Part shown: positions 46,412 through 54,344 of the stretch, piece by piece
Layout of the letters: each line of letters begins with the position of its first letter
Numbering within the stretch: position 1 is the first letter of the stretch
Position numbers and translations under genes: made by a program
NCBI RefSeq assembly: GCF_019670005.1
Contig: NZ_AP019783.1
Span: 3,870,150-3,934,149 of the forward strand
DNA: 64,000 nucleotides
Direction of reading: 5' to 3'
Source: Methylomagnum ishizawai
GTDB taxonomy: Bacteria > Pseudomonadota > Gammaproteobacteria > Methylococcales > Methylococcaceae
Notes under the pieces: model-generated
Seen by the model: only the letters and a program-made list of their open reading frames with translations
What the model was told of the DNA's origin: nothing
Database searches by the model: none

Positions 46412-47218
46412 ATGCGCCGCCCGGAACCCCTCGTTTGTTTGCTGCTCTGCCTGGCGGGCCAGCCCGCCGCCTGGGGCTATGGCGACGAGGTCGTCACCAC
46501 CATCGAGGTCTACCACCGCCCCGCCGAGGAATTGGCCGAACTGATCCGGCCCTTGCTCGGCCCGTTCGAGACCGTGGTCCCGGCCCGCAACCAACTCATC
46601 CTCAAGGCCAGCCCGGAGCGGGTCGGGGAAATCCGCTCCCTGCTCGACCAGATCGACCGCAGCCCCCACCGCCTCCTGATCACCGTGATCCAGGGCAGCA
46701 ACCTATCGAAGGACGCGCTCGATACCGGCCTGGGACTCCAAGGCCGGGCCGGGCCGGGCGGAGCGGGCATCGGCCTCGGCGGCCACAGCTACCGGCTCGA
46801 AAACCGCGACGCGGCGGGAGCCACCCAGCAGGTCCAAACCCTGGACGGCGCCGCCGCCAGCATCCAGGCCGGCTCGCAAATACCGGTGCCGACCCAGTCG
46901 ATGTATGGCTATGGCGGCATCGACTACCGCCCGGTCACCACCGGCTTTTCCGTCACCCCCAAGCTCATGGGCGGGCAGGTCTTGATCGACATCTCCCCCT
47001 GGTCCGACCGGCCCAGCCGCGATCAGGGCGGCGTCATCGCCACCCAGGGCTTGCATACCCAGGTCAAGGCCGCGCTGGGCGAGTGGATCGAACTGGGCGG
47101 CCAGACCGAAACCACCACCCGCGAAAGCCACGGCTACACCGGCCACACCTATTCCACCCGCAGCCAGGACAACCGCACCTTCCTCAAGGTCGAGGATTTG
47201 GACGCACCCTCCCCTTGA
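46412..47218 (+). CDS. Short secretin/NolW-like exported protein
   Basis: 268 residues. Signal peptide (LVCLLLCLAGQPAAWGYG), then an N1/NolW-type domain at ~27-90 (VVTTIEVYHRPAEELAELIR, ARNQLILKASPERVGEIRSL, LDQIDRSPHRLLITV). The rest is Gly-rich (GRAGPGGAGIGLGG) and includes pieces like a secretin core (AGSQIPVPTQ, VTTGFSVTPKLMGGQVLIDI, LGEWIELGGQTET). Real secretins exceed 400 residues and form outer-membrane pores; this one lacks the full beta domain, so it is either a truncated secretin or a periplasmic accessory protein. It is five bases from glgA, suggesting co-transcription. Its 3' end overlaps the opposite-strand PEP-CTERM frame by 70 bases. Confidence 0.75.
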   Translation: MRRPEPLVCLLLCLAGQPAAWGYGDEVVTTIEVYHRPAEELAELIRPLLGPFETVVPARNQLILKASPERVGEIRSLLDQIDRSPHRLLITVIQGSNLSKDALDTGLGLQGRAGPGGAGIGLGGHSYRLENRDAAGATQQVQTLDGAAASIQAGSQIPVPTQSMYGYGGIDYRPVTTGFSVTPKLMGGQVLIDISPWSDRPSRDQGGVIATQGLHTQVKAALGEWIELGGQTETTTRESHGYTGHTYSTRSQDNRTFLKVEDLDAPSP

Positions 47219-47961
47219 TCCGCGATTCGTCCCAAACGGACTGGGCGGACGGGCCAACGAAACACTCCACCGCTGTGGACGGAGCATCGATTGCCACCCT
47301 CCTCGCATCGCCGGTAGGCACAAACTATGCTTCCGCCTTGCCGGGCCTTCCGGCTTGCTCGCAAGCCTATCCAGACCAAACCCGATGCCAATAGGCAAAT
47401 GGGAGCGGGTTCCGGGACGGATTCGATGCCGGTATTAAAATCACCATTGATGGTCAACTGATAATTGAGCGCCAAGGATGAAGCCACGGGCTGTCCCGAA
47501 CTGAAAACGGAGGATTCCAATTGCAACCCATCGATCATATCAAACCCGCCATCATCACCGCCGGTGCCCACAGCTAACCAGTAATTGCCCGCCGCTAAAA
47601 AAACAGATAGGAATGAATCCAATTCGCTTAACGAACCATCGTTATTCCCATCGATGGTGAAATCAGTATCATCGTTTTCAGCTACCCAATCGCCCAAATC
47701 AAGATGGCCATCATCTTTGAAAACCCAGACCATTGAATCATCAAGCCCATCGGGCAAATCGGAAGCCAGCACATCGAAAGTTAAAGTACCCCCATGGGTA
47801 TTGAATTTTAAAAAATCCACCGATCTGGATACAAAAGCGCCATCGGCGTCCTGATTCTCTAAAATACTGCTGTTGAGGATAAGCGCTTGGCCGGCAGTGG
47901 GTAAAGCCATCATGGCCGACACGGCAAGACTGGCCAGGAGATTACGTAGGGAGGTTTTCAT
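47149..47961 (-). CDS. PEP-CTERM protein with abnormal C-terminal extension
   Basis: 270 residues as read. Signal peptide ends PTAGQA. The body (LILNSSILENQDADGAFV, DFTIDGNNDGSLSELDSFL) resembles exported DVUA0089-like/pre-peptidase-type beta proteins. The sorting signal is complete at ~205-232: VPEPAPICLLASGLVWIGL then RASRKARQ. Normally such proteins end there; here the frame runs ~57 residues further, is Arg/Gly/Cys-rich and crosses into the secretin-like gene on the other strand. A TAG at 47325-47327 in the next frame would end the protein three codons after the basic residues if one base were gained or lost nearby. Likely a recent frameshift or a lost stop. It follows the RTX gene by 49 bases. 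Confidence 0.7.
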   Translation of the reverse strand: MKTSLRNLLASLAVSAMMALPTAGQALILNSSILENQDADGAFVSRSVDFLKFNTHGGTLTFDVLASDLPDGLDDSMVWVFKDDGHLDLGDWVAENDDTDFTIDGNNDGSLSELDSFLSVFLAAGNYWLAVGTGGDDGGFDMIDGLQLESSVFSSGQPVASSLALNYQLTINGDFNTGIESVPEPAPICLLASGLVWIGLRASRKARQGGSIVCAYRRCEEGGNRCSVHSGGVFRWPVRPVRLGRIADQGEGASKSSTLRKVRLSWLRVE

Positions 47962-48010
47962 TGGAAATACCCTGGAATAAATGGGATGGGCGGGACGGAT
48001 GCCGCAGCGA

Positions 48011-51000
48011 TCAGGCCAAGATCAGGCTGGCCGCGCTGAAGTTATGGACCCCGGTCAGGAGAATGGAAAATTCGGGCACATCGTCCGGGTCGGTGCTGCC
48101 GTATAAGGTATGGCTGGCCGCGTTGAAGACCAATTGGCCCGTGGCGTCGATGGCGTCGAACGCTTTCAAAATAGTACCATCGAAGGTTTTCCGACCCACC
48201 GCGATACCATTGGCATCGATCTGCGATAAGTCGATTTTGTCGCCTTGTCCTACTCTAAAATCGGCAATGGTGTCGCGGGTCGATTGGGTAATTCCGCTAT
48301 CTTCGATTCTGGTATAAACAAAACGATCCGCGCCCGCTTTTCCCAACAAATAATCCCCGCCTAAACCACCCGTCAACACATTGGTGGTCTTGTTGCCAGC
48401 CAGATAGTCGTTGAAATCGCCGCCGCCGATGTTTTCGATGGAGGCCAGTTTGTCATAGCCCGAGCCATAGGTTTTCTGCGGACCGGCCAGACCCAGCAAA
48501 ATCTTCACTGCGGATTTCGCCGTACCGTAGTCCGCCGTATCGATACCCGAACCGCCCGATAAGGTATCGTTACCCGCGCCACCCTCTAGGATATCGTCGC
48601 CGTCGTTACCCAGCAGTGTATCGTTGCCGGCCAGCCCCTTGATGTGATCGACTGTATTGGTTCCTGTTAGCCGGTCGTCGCTAGCCGTACCCGTAAGGTC
48701 GAAGCCTTGGGCCAGGAGTTCGTTCAAGGTGAGTTGGGTGCCGTCGGCGAAACCGATCAGGCCAAGATCGGCGCTGCCGAAAACGTCGTTAGGGTCGAAG
48801 TCCTCGAAATGGACCTCGTCGCCATTGCCAAGATAGAGCGCCAGCGAACCCAGTTTCAAAATGATATCTTTCGGGCCGATCCCTGGACCGAACATCAATT
48901 GGGTATCCTTGTCGGGATCGATCACGGTATCGTGGCCGTCGCCCCGGTTGAAGTAGACGGTGTCCTTGCCGCTGCCGCCGTAGACCGTGTCGTCGCCCGG
49001 CCCGCCGGTCAGGCTGTCGTCCCCGCCGCCGCCGAACAGGCGGTCGTTGCCCGCCCCGCCCAGCAGGGTGTCGTCGCCCTGGTCGGACGTGGATATCTGA
49101 CCGTCCACATCGTCGCCATAAAGGATGTCGTCGCCGTCGCCGCCATTCAAATAGTCGTCGCCGGTCTGTCCGGCCATCCAGTCGTTGCCAAGGCCGCCGT
49201 CCAACACGTCGCTACCGCCGTTCGGGGCCAGCCGGGTTTCGGAGATAAACCCGGCGGGTGTCGTCAGAGTGAAATCGTCTCCAACAACGCTCCATGTCCA
49301 TTTGAAGGCATTGCCGGAAGCCACCATGATGGGATAGAGGGCATAGCTGCCGGCAGGCACACTCACCATGCTGGACGTAGCCGTATTCCAACGGAAGGCT
49401 TGAGTGGTCGCCCCCGCATAGGACAGGGCTATCGCTCTCGAAGCAGGCGAGTATTGAGCGTCCCCCAACAGCAGATCGTCGCCAGCCCCACCCCGGACCA
49501 AGTCTTCCCCGGCCCCACCGAATTCGACATCGCTGCTGCGGCTGCCGTAGAGCGAGTCGTCGCCGTTCTCCCCGCCGAGCCAGTCGCCGCGCTCGCCACT
49601 GTCGGCCCCGGCAACTTCCCAAGCACCGTCGTCGGCGTCGCCCCACAGTTGATCGCTGCCGTAGCCGCCCAGCAGCACGTCGGATTGGGCACCCCCGTAG
49701 GCCAAATCGTTGTCGGAAGTCGTGGTACTGAAACCGTTGGCCCCAGTGCGTATGAAATCTTTGCTGTCACCGCCCTGGACTTTGTCGTTGCCACCGTAGG
49801 CGCTGATGACGAAATTGCTTGTGCCGCCGCCGGTGTTGATGATGTCGTCGTAACTGCTGCCGTAGAAAGAGTCACTTTTGGTACCCCCGCCGAGTTCCAA
49901 ACCCTGGGTCGCGAGGGAGCCGTCCATGCTCAGGTAAGCCACGCTGTTGGGGAAGTTCTTGGTCACGCGGTCTACGGGATCCGCCGCTCCCAAGCTCAGG
50001 CCGAATTCGCCATCTTTCCAGTTGTCGATATTGGCCACGGCTTTGTATTCACCGGTGTTGGGGTCGCGCTCCGACAAGCGCCAGTCGCCATCCAGCAAGG
50101 GACGTAGTTCGTAAGTCTTGTCGGCGCTGTAGTAGATTTTCCCGCCGTCGATGGCCGGGTTGAACGTACCGGAAATCGACGCGCCGTCGATTTGGATTCG
50201 GTTGGTGCCGCTATGATCAAGGAGGGTATCGATGCCGCCAGTCGATTGCAGGAGGTAAGTGTCGTTGCCACGGTCCCCTTGCAAATAATCGTTGTCGCCA
50301 TAGCCGGTCAGCGTGTCGTCGCCCTTGCCGCCGTAGAGGTGATCCTTGCCCAAGCCGCCTTCGACCGCATTGGCTTTGTCATCGCCGAAGATGTATTTGT
50401 CGGTGCCGATGGGAACCCCGATTTTCTTGTTGCTGGCGATGTCTTCGTAATAGCTCCAGCTCAAGAAAATATTGGGGATGAAGGTTTGGGAGGCCTCGGC
50501 CACCAGCACCACGAAACGGGCGCGGTCGTCTATCCATTGCTCGGTGAGTGTGCCTTGGCCCGTCGCCGGATCGTACAGGTCCAAGGAGCCGTCGGTATTG
50601 TGTTGGTCGTAGTCAATATCCGGGACTATGAATGGGTTCAATTGCTGCAAGGCATAGCGCCAAGCAATGTCGTTCTTGGCGTGTTCGACGATTTCGGTGT
50701 GGCTGAAGGCGGGGATGAAGGTTAGCGTGTTGCCGTCGATGTCAGGCGGCAGGTCGGTCGAGCCGTCTTTGCCGAACAGCAAATCTTTGAGCTTGTCGAT
50801 AATATCCGCTCGGTCGTTGTCATCCTTATCCTTGAGCAGTTCATACAAGCCGGTGGCACCGTCGCCGCCGAAGAATCCGCCCACAAAGGAGCCACCCACG
50901 ACAATGACAGCGGCAATCGGTGCCGAAAGCGTCACGCCAAGAGCCGCCAGCGCTGCCACCGCGATACCGCCCACCGCAGTTCCCAAAGCTTCGCCCACGG

Positions 51001-51961
51001 CGGAACCCGTTTCATCGACCGCCCATTGGGCCATGATTTCCTTGGCCTGCTCGGTATCGCCGCTCTCCGCAGCGGACGCGGCTTCGCTGGCGGCCAGGGA
51101 AAAGCCCAGTAACCCGCCGAGGAGTCCTAGTTTGTTCAGTACCTTGCTGCCCGTGCTGATATCGACAGAAGCATCGGCGAACATGGTTTTGGCCATACCG
51201 CTCAATTCGGCTTGCCGCGCCGGGTCCAAATCCTTGAGGTAGGCGTCGAATAAATTATGCGCGCCCGGATTTTCAATCAGATATTTCTGTAGGTCAGTAA
51301 TCTTATATAGGAAGTCATCTGATCCGCTGAGCGAAACGCCGTCGAATTTTAGTCCGCTGTAGGCTATATCCATAAGCGAAGCTGTCTTTACGCGAGCAAA
51401 TATCTCGTCAACACTTTTGCCTACGAATTCGCTTTTGGGAATGCCTTCGATGGAAGTGACGTTTTCGTTGGCTAACAGGGCGGGGATTTCAGTTTGGGCA
51501 AAGACACGATCTGATCTTGCATCTGCTACCAATGTCTTTACTTCACCTACCGTTTCTGAAACAAAATTGGCGGAAATGGTATCCCATGCACCTGTAGTAA
51601 TTCGAGTCCCGCTCGCATCCGAAATGCCGAACAGAAATTGGTTGGCGCTACTTCCGACCGCATAAGGATCGTCTCCAAAAATCCTTTTCAACGTATCAAC
51701 CAATTTTAGATTTTGGTTTGCTGGATCATAAATATCCAAAAATTTAGATGCTTGGGTATTATCAAGCACGCGAATGTCTTCGCCACTACTAAGCATGCTT
51801 TTAATAATGGTGCCAGAATAAGTGCCATTAATATTGCCACTGTAAAGTACAGTAACTTTACCTGTAGCTGAAACATCTAGCTGAGAAACCAAGGCTTTTA
51901 GTTCAGCCTCGGTATTTATGCTATCCAACAGTACGTTGGCTTGCGTCATGCTATAAGCCAT
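48011..51961 (-). CDS. Large RTX (Ca2+-binding repeat) protein, candidate type I-secreted toxin
   Basis: 1316 residues. ATG 51959-51961 has AGG upstream. No signal peptide. Residues 1-270 form a non-repeat domain (KVTVLYSGNINGTYSGTI, GEDIRVLDNTQASKFLDIYD) that I cannot assign. Residues ~280-365 are a hydrophobic Gly-zipper-like stretch (AVGGIAVAALAALGVTLSAP, VVGGSFVGGFFGG), as in membrane-inserting toxins. RTX nonapeptides of the GGxGxDxLx type occur in blocks at ~525-580, ~690-840, ~920-1030 and ~1110-1160 (e.g. GGKGDDTLTGYGDNDYLQG). The end, FSILLTGVHNFSAASLILA, fits an uncleaved type I secretion signal. Exported through a TolC-type channel and folded by external Ca2+ by family analogy. No secretion genes are nearby. 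Two paralogous small genes precede it. Confidence 0.88.
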   Translation of the reverse strand: MAYSMTQANVLLDSINTEAELKALVSQLDVSATGKVTVLYSGNINGTYSGTIIKSMLSSGEDIRVLDNTQASKFLDIYDPANQNLKLVDTLKRIFGDDPYAVGSSANQFLFGISDASGTRITTGAWDTISANFVSETVGEVKTLVADARSDRVFAQTEIPALLANENVTSIEGIPKSEFVGKSVDEIFARVKTASLMDIAYSGLKFDGVSLSGSDDFLYKITDLQKYLIENPGAHNLFDAYLKDLDPARQAELSGMAKTMFADASVDISTGSKVLNKLGLLGGLLGFSLAASEAASAAESGDTEQAKEIMAQWAVDETGSAVGEALGTAVGGIAVAALAALGVTLSAPIAAVIVVGGSFVGGFFGGDGATGLYELLKDKDDNDRADIIDKLKDLLFGKDGSTDLPPDIDGNTLTFIPAFSHTEIVEHAKNDIAWRYALQQLNPFIVPDIDYDQHNTDGSLDLYDPATGQGTLTEQWIDDRARFVVLVAEASQTFIPNIFLSWSYYEDIASNKKIGVPIGTDKYIFGDDKANAVEGGLGKDHLYGGKGDDTLTGYGDNDYLQGDRGNDTYLLQSTGGIDTLLDHSGTNRIQIDGASISGTFNPAIDGGKIYYSADKTYELRPLLDGDWRLSERDPNTGEYKAVANIDNWKDGEFGLSLGAADPVDRVTKNFPNSVAYLSMDGSLATQGLELGGGTKSDSFYGSSYDDIINTGGGTSNFVISAYGGNDKVQGGDSKDFIRTGANGFSTTTSDNDLAYGGAQSDVLLGGYGSDQLWGDADDGAWEVAGADSGERGDWLGGENGDDSLYGSRSSDVEFGGAGEDLVRGGAGDDLLLGDAQYSPASRAIALSYAGATTQAFRWNTATSSMVSVPAGSYALYPIMVASGNAFKWTWSVVGDDFTLTTPAGFISETRLAPNGGSDVLDGGLGNDWMAGQTGDDYLNGGDGDDILYGDDVDGQISTSDQGDDTLLGGAGNDRLFGGGGDDSLTGGPGDDTVYGGSGKDTVYFNRGDGHDTVIDPDKDTQLMFGPGIGPKDIILKLGSLALYLGNGDEVHFEDFDPNDVFGSADLGLIGFADGTQLTLNELLAQGFDLTGTASDDRLTGTNTVDHIKGLAGNDTLLGNDGDDILEGGAGNDTLSGGSGIDTADYGTAKSAVKILLGLAGPQKTYGSGYDKLASIENIGGGDFNDYLAGNKTTNVLTGGLGGDYLLGKAGADRFVYTRIEDSGITQSTRDTIADFRVGQGDKIDLSQIDANGIAVGRKTFDGTILKAFDAIDATGQLVFNAASHTLYGSTDPDDVPEFSILLTGVHNFSAASLILA

Positions 51962-51979
51962 ATTTTAACCTATTTTTAT

Positions 51980-52423
51980 TTAAAAGCTAAACCTGACAAT
52001 AGCATTTTTAACAAATGAATTAACGCCATTATCACCAAAAACATTTAACGCTTCTTTTAGAACCAGTATCACGTCTTCATATAATTTGCCGTGCAAATCA
52101 GAAGGATCAATACTAATTAATCTCCATACTATAATATAAGGCGATTCGTTATATTTTTTTGACCCGCCTTCTCCATGCTCTAAACGACAAATAAAGAGTT
52201 TGCCATCCCAATTTAAGTGGAACTCTATCCAAGATTCGTTAACATAAGCTTGATTTGCTCCACCAGTTCTTTGAAAATAAATGTCACGCTCTCGATCTAT
52301 AGTCCACATGGCATTAAACTCTGAAGGAAGCGACTTGTATTCTGGATGACGATCAAGCCACTTTCTATCTAATGCATATTTTTTAATATCTTCTTTTGAG
52401 ACATATTCATTTAAAAATGCCAT
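51980..52423 (-). CDS. Small RTX-associated protein, candidate immunity/partner (copy 1)
   Basis: 147 residues, GGAGAAAAAG before the ATG. It begins MAFLNEYVSKEDIKKYALDR and contains MWTIDRERDIYFQR, then FHLNWDGKLFICRLEHGE and a C-terminal helix (DVILVLKEALNVFG). No signal peptide or membrane helix, so cytoplasmic. It is clearly paralogous to the gene at 52842-53285: both start MAF-NEY--KED--KY, share WTIDR, a W-G(K/H)L core and equal length. It ends 18 bases before the RTX start on the same strand, so the two are co-transcribed. The position fits an immunity protein or a dedicated chaperone/activator; it does not look like the HlyC acyltransferase. Base composition is AT-richer than the core genes. 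Confidence 0.75.
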   Translation of the reverse strand: MAFLNEYVSKEDIKKYALDRKWLDRHPEYKSLPSEFNAMWTIDRERDIYFQRTGGANQAYVNESWIEFHLNWDGKLFICRLEHGEGGSKKYNESPYIIVWRLISIDPSDLHGKLYEDVILVLKEALNVFGDNGVNSFVKNAIVRFSF

Positions 52424-52841
52424 GACTTTTTCTCCAAAAAATTAATGCTTACTCAAAATTTAGCCCTTGTATTCCGCCACATGGCTGGGATTCCACATTT
52501 GGCGGAATGCGCGGGTACGCTATTGCGCCGGATGCGGGGGTTCCATCCATGCGGCGAAATACACTGGGGTACTGGCTATTCCGCCCTACGCGGACTGAAC
52601 CAGCCGGGTAGGGTGGGCATGGAATACATGCCCACCCTACCTGACTTGGAATCATCTTACCGCCTTCGCCCGGAAGATGAAAACCAATATCTATGCCTTG
52701 AAAAATAACTTGCTTTCCGAGTATATGAAGGGAGAATTGAAAAACCCGTCTATCATCATAGCGAGGTGTTGAAATAGGACCAGAAGCCACGAGGTTTTAG
52801 AGCTAGCTTAAACCATGTGCGTAAGTCCTAGTATTTTCTCT
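52424..52841. repeat. Inverted-repeat cluster between the two paralogues
   Basis: 418 bases, no credible gene. The strongest element is GGTAGGGTGGGCATG (52607-52621) facing CATGCCCACCCTACC (52627-52641), a perfect 15-bp stem with a 5-base loop. Upstream lie ATTCCGCC/GGCGGAAT (around 52472-52510) and other partial inverted arms with TTCCGCC cores. The GTAGGGTGGGCA/TGCCCACCCTAC hairpin is a type of interspersed repeat I know from many proteobacterial genomes. It may have inserted between duplicated genes and could end or protect the upstream transcript. Confidence 0.6.
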
Positions 52842-53285
52842 TTATAATTTGAGTGTAAAGGTATATCTGGAGTAGTAATCTTGAGATGAAAACACTCCAG
52901 CACCACGGTGTTCTGTAAATGCCGCCTCCAAATCCTTAATGATTTGAGGACGCTGCACTTCTAGCTCAGGTGGAATATTAATACTCAGAAGTTTCTTACG
53001 TTGCCAGCAGGGTTGACCGCGCTCCCCTTCTATGCCTAAATCTTTAACCTCGGCCATCATCAGGTGACCTTTCCAATAAAAATCCCAAGCAGATACTCCA
53101 GTTAAGCCCAAACCTGGCTTCGTGTGTTCGGATTCTGTATAAAATTTTCGCAGCCAAATATTAGCTTTCCGATCTATCGTCCAATCTCTCCTTGTTCCCC
53201 CGCCTTTCATTGGGCGTTTATTGAGCTCGGCAAAGTTATATTTTTCCAAATCTTCTTTTGGAATGTATTCGTTAACAAAAGCCAT
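52842..53285 (-). CDS. Small RTX-associated protein, candidate immunity/partner (copy 2)
   Basis: 147 residues with a very strong ribosome site (TTAGGAGGA). It begins MAFVNEYIPKEDLEKYNFAE and includes DWTIDRKANIWLRKFY, WDFYWKGHLMMAEVKDL, NIPPELEVQRPQIIKDLEAA and GAGVFSSQDYYSRYTFTL. Paralogous to the gene at 51980-52423 but diverged, so it may recognise a different partner. From memory, proteins with this WTIDR/WKG layout occur beside RTX or hemolysin-type genes in other proteobacteria; their function is not established. No signal peptide. Separated from copy 1 by a hairpin-repeat region. Confidence 0.75.
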   Translation of the reverse strand: MAFVNEYIPKEDLEKYNFAELNKRPMKGGGTRRDWTIDRKANIWLRKFYTESEHTKPGLGLTGVSAWDFYWKGHLMMAEVKDLGIEGERGQPCWQRKKLLSINIPPELEVQRPQIIKDLEAAFTEHRGAGVFSSQDYYSRYTFTLKL

Positions 53286-53491
53286 GGTTTTGTCCTCCTA
53301 ATGAGTTTAAGTTGTACTTGCACGACTACTCTCTTGCCGACCAAAGAACTCCTAGCCTCAAGATCAAAAATTACCATTAAATTCAATGTCTTGATAAAAA
53401 ATAGATTGGATGTTCTTTCGCTTTGAAGGGAGTAAAAGCATTATGACCGCAGCCTGCGTAACCTCGATTAACGCAGCAGAATCGGGGGCAC

Positions 53492-53529
53492 GAAATCCGT
53501 GCGATTACGCTGCCGCTAATCGCGCCTAT
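53492..53529. repeat. REP-like palindromic repeat, copy 1
   Basis: A 38-base element beginning GAAATCCGTGCGATTACGCTG and ending GCTAATCGCGCCTAT. Internally GCGATTA(C)GC folds on GCTAATCGC. Copy 2 at 53851-53887 differs only by one missing C and one A-to-G change. The form matches the widespread intergenic palindromes with arms like GATTACGCTGC/GCTAATC. Confidence 0.65.
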
Positions 53530-53713
53530 ATCTCTTAAACGCCTCCATCCCCAAGCGTCCCGGCGCGGCCACATGCATGTCACATTTAATTGAAATATCT
53601 CTAATTTTGATCGATTCGACCCTTACTTTGGTCAAATTAGCTACACATAGCCCAATATAGCTGAATTAAACCACATCTTGTTTACTTTTAAACCATCTGT
53701 TTTCATAAAAACG

Positions 53714-53747
53714 TGTAGGGATTTTCTGATTTTTTTGTAGGATTTTC
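53714..53747. promoter_or_regulatory. Tandem TGTAGG(G)ATTTTC boxes, 22 bp apart
   Basis: TGTAGGGATTTTC starts at 53714 and TGTAGGATTTTC at 53736, exactly 22 bp apart. The second continues CTTACA, giving a near-palindrome TGTAGGA/CCTTACA. This looks like a pair of sites for a dimeric regulator, perhaps of the LuxR/FixJ type; neither the protein nor the target gene is known. Confidence 0.35.
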
Positions 53748-53850
53748 CTTACAAAGACCGATATGCGCCCAATGAAACGCATATGCGTCACGCGGTGAAA
53801 TCGCATGGGCTTGATGGGAGCGGCGAGGCGGGCACCTGTATGGGAAGCAT

Positions 53851-53887
53851 GAAATCCGTGCGATTACGCTGCGCTGATCGCGCCTAT
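53851..53887. repeat. REP-like palindromic repeat, copy 2
   Basis: 37-base direct repeat of the element at 53492-53529, located immediately before the gene remnant starting at 53886. The two copies bracket ~320 bases of AT-rich DNA. Confidence 0.65.
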
Positions 53888-54321
53888 GGCCCTGTCAAAG
53901 GACACGCTGAACGCGGGCGCCACTATCCAGGGCCGGGCCGCGCTGGGCGGGCGGCCTGACCAAGGACGCGACGGACCTCAGCGACGACGACGAACGGGCT
54001 TTATGGGACGAAAGCCTCAAGTTCAGCATCACGCTGGGTTCGCGGGGGCGTTGGGAAACACGGGTAGTTGGGGGAATTGCTGGGCCTCATCGCCGGGGCG
54101 GTGCTGACCCCGGACCTGGACCGGATCGACGAACTACGGTTTTCGCCGATGCTCTGGGCTTTCCTGGCGGGTTATGGCGTGGAATTCACGTTTCGGTATT
54201 CGACATGGTGATCGAACGCGGGCGGCTGACGATGGAATCCGCGAGGCAGCAGACGCCGCGGGACAACGAACCCCGCGCCAGCAAAACGGCGCGGGTGGCG
54301 GCGGAAAAACCGGCATCCTGA
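53886..54321 (+). pseudogene. Frameshifted remnant of a membrane-protein gene
   Basis: Three frame changes break one readable protein. Frame 1 from 53886 reads MALSKDTLNAGATIQGRAAL; after an apparent 4-base duplication near 53950 the next frame gives LTKDATDLSDDDERALWDES and FSITLGSRGRWETRVVG; a surplus G in a G run (about 54070-54074) shifts to ELLGLIAGAVLTPDLDRIDE and LRFSPMLWAFLAGYGVEFTF; a missing T near 54195 then restores SVFDMVIERGRLTMESARQQ to a stop at 54319-54321. LLGLIAGAVL and MLWAFLAGYGVEF look like membrane helices. Two of the breaks are in homopolymers, so sequencing error must be excluded. The 5' end abuts a REP element and may be truncated. The family is not recognised. Confidence 0.6.
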
Positions 54322-54344
54322 ACCGGCCCCCGCCGCCGGAGCCC

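Larger units (their letters stand above)
53286..53885. other. AT-rich non-coding stretch with repeats
   Basis: 600 bases without a convincing gene, visibly AT-richer than the rest of the window between 53580 and 53760. It includes two copies of a REP-like element (listed separately), a 12-bp palindrome ACGCATATGCGT (53777-53788) and tandem TGTAGG(G)ATTTTC boxes. It must hold the promoter for the gene at 53285 but no clear -35/-10 pair was found. Confidence 0.45.

Noticed and set aside
48500-49200. CRISPR-like regular repeats
   Set aside because: The period is the 27-base coding of RTX nonapeptides, with diverged copies and no spacers.
48707-50107. 466-codon plus-strand open frame
   Set aside because: Antisense to RTX repeats; the periodic look simply mirrors the repeats.
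52445-52708. 87-codon plus-strand open frame
   Set aside because: Made entirely of inverted-repeat DNA and lacks a ribosome site.
53124-53426. 100-codon plus-strand open frame
   Set aside because: Overlaps the start and strong ribosome site of the opposite small gene; Ser/Cys/Thr-rich without signal or domain.
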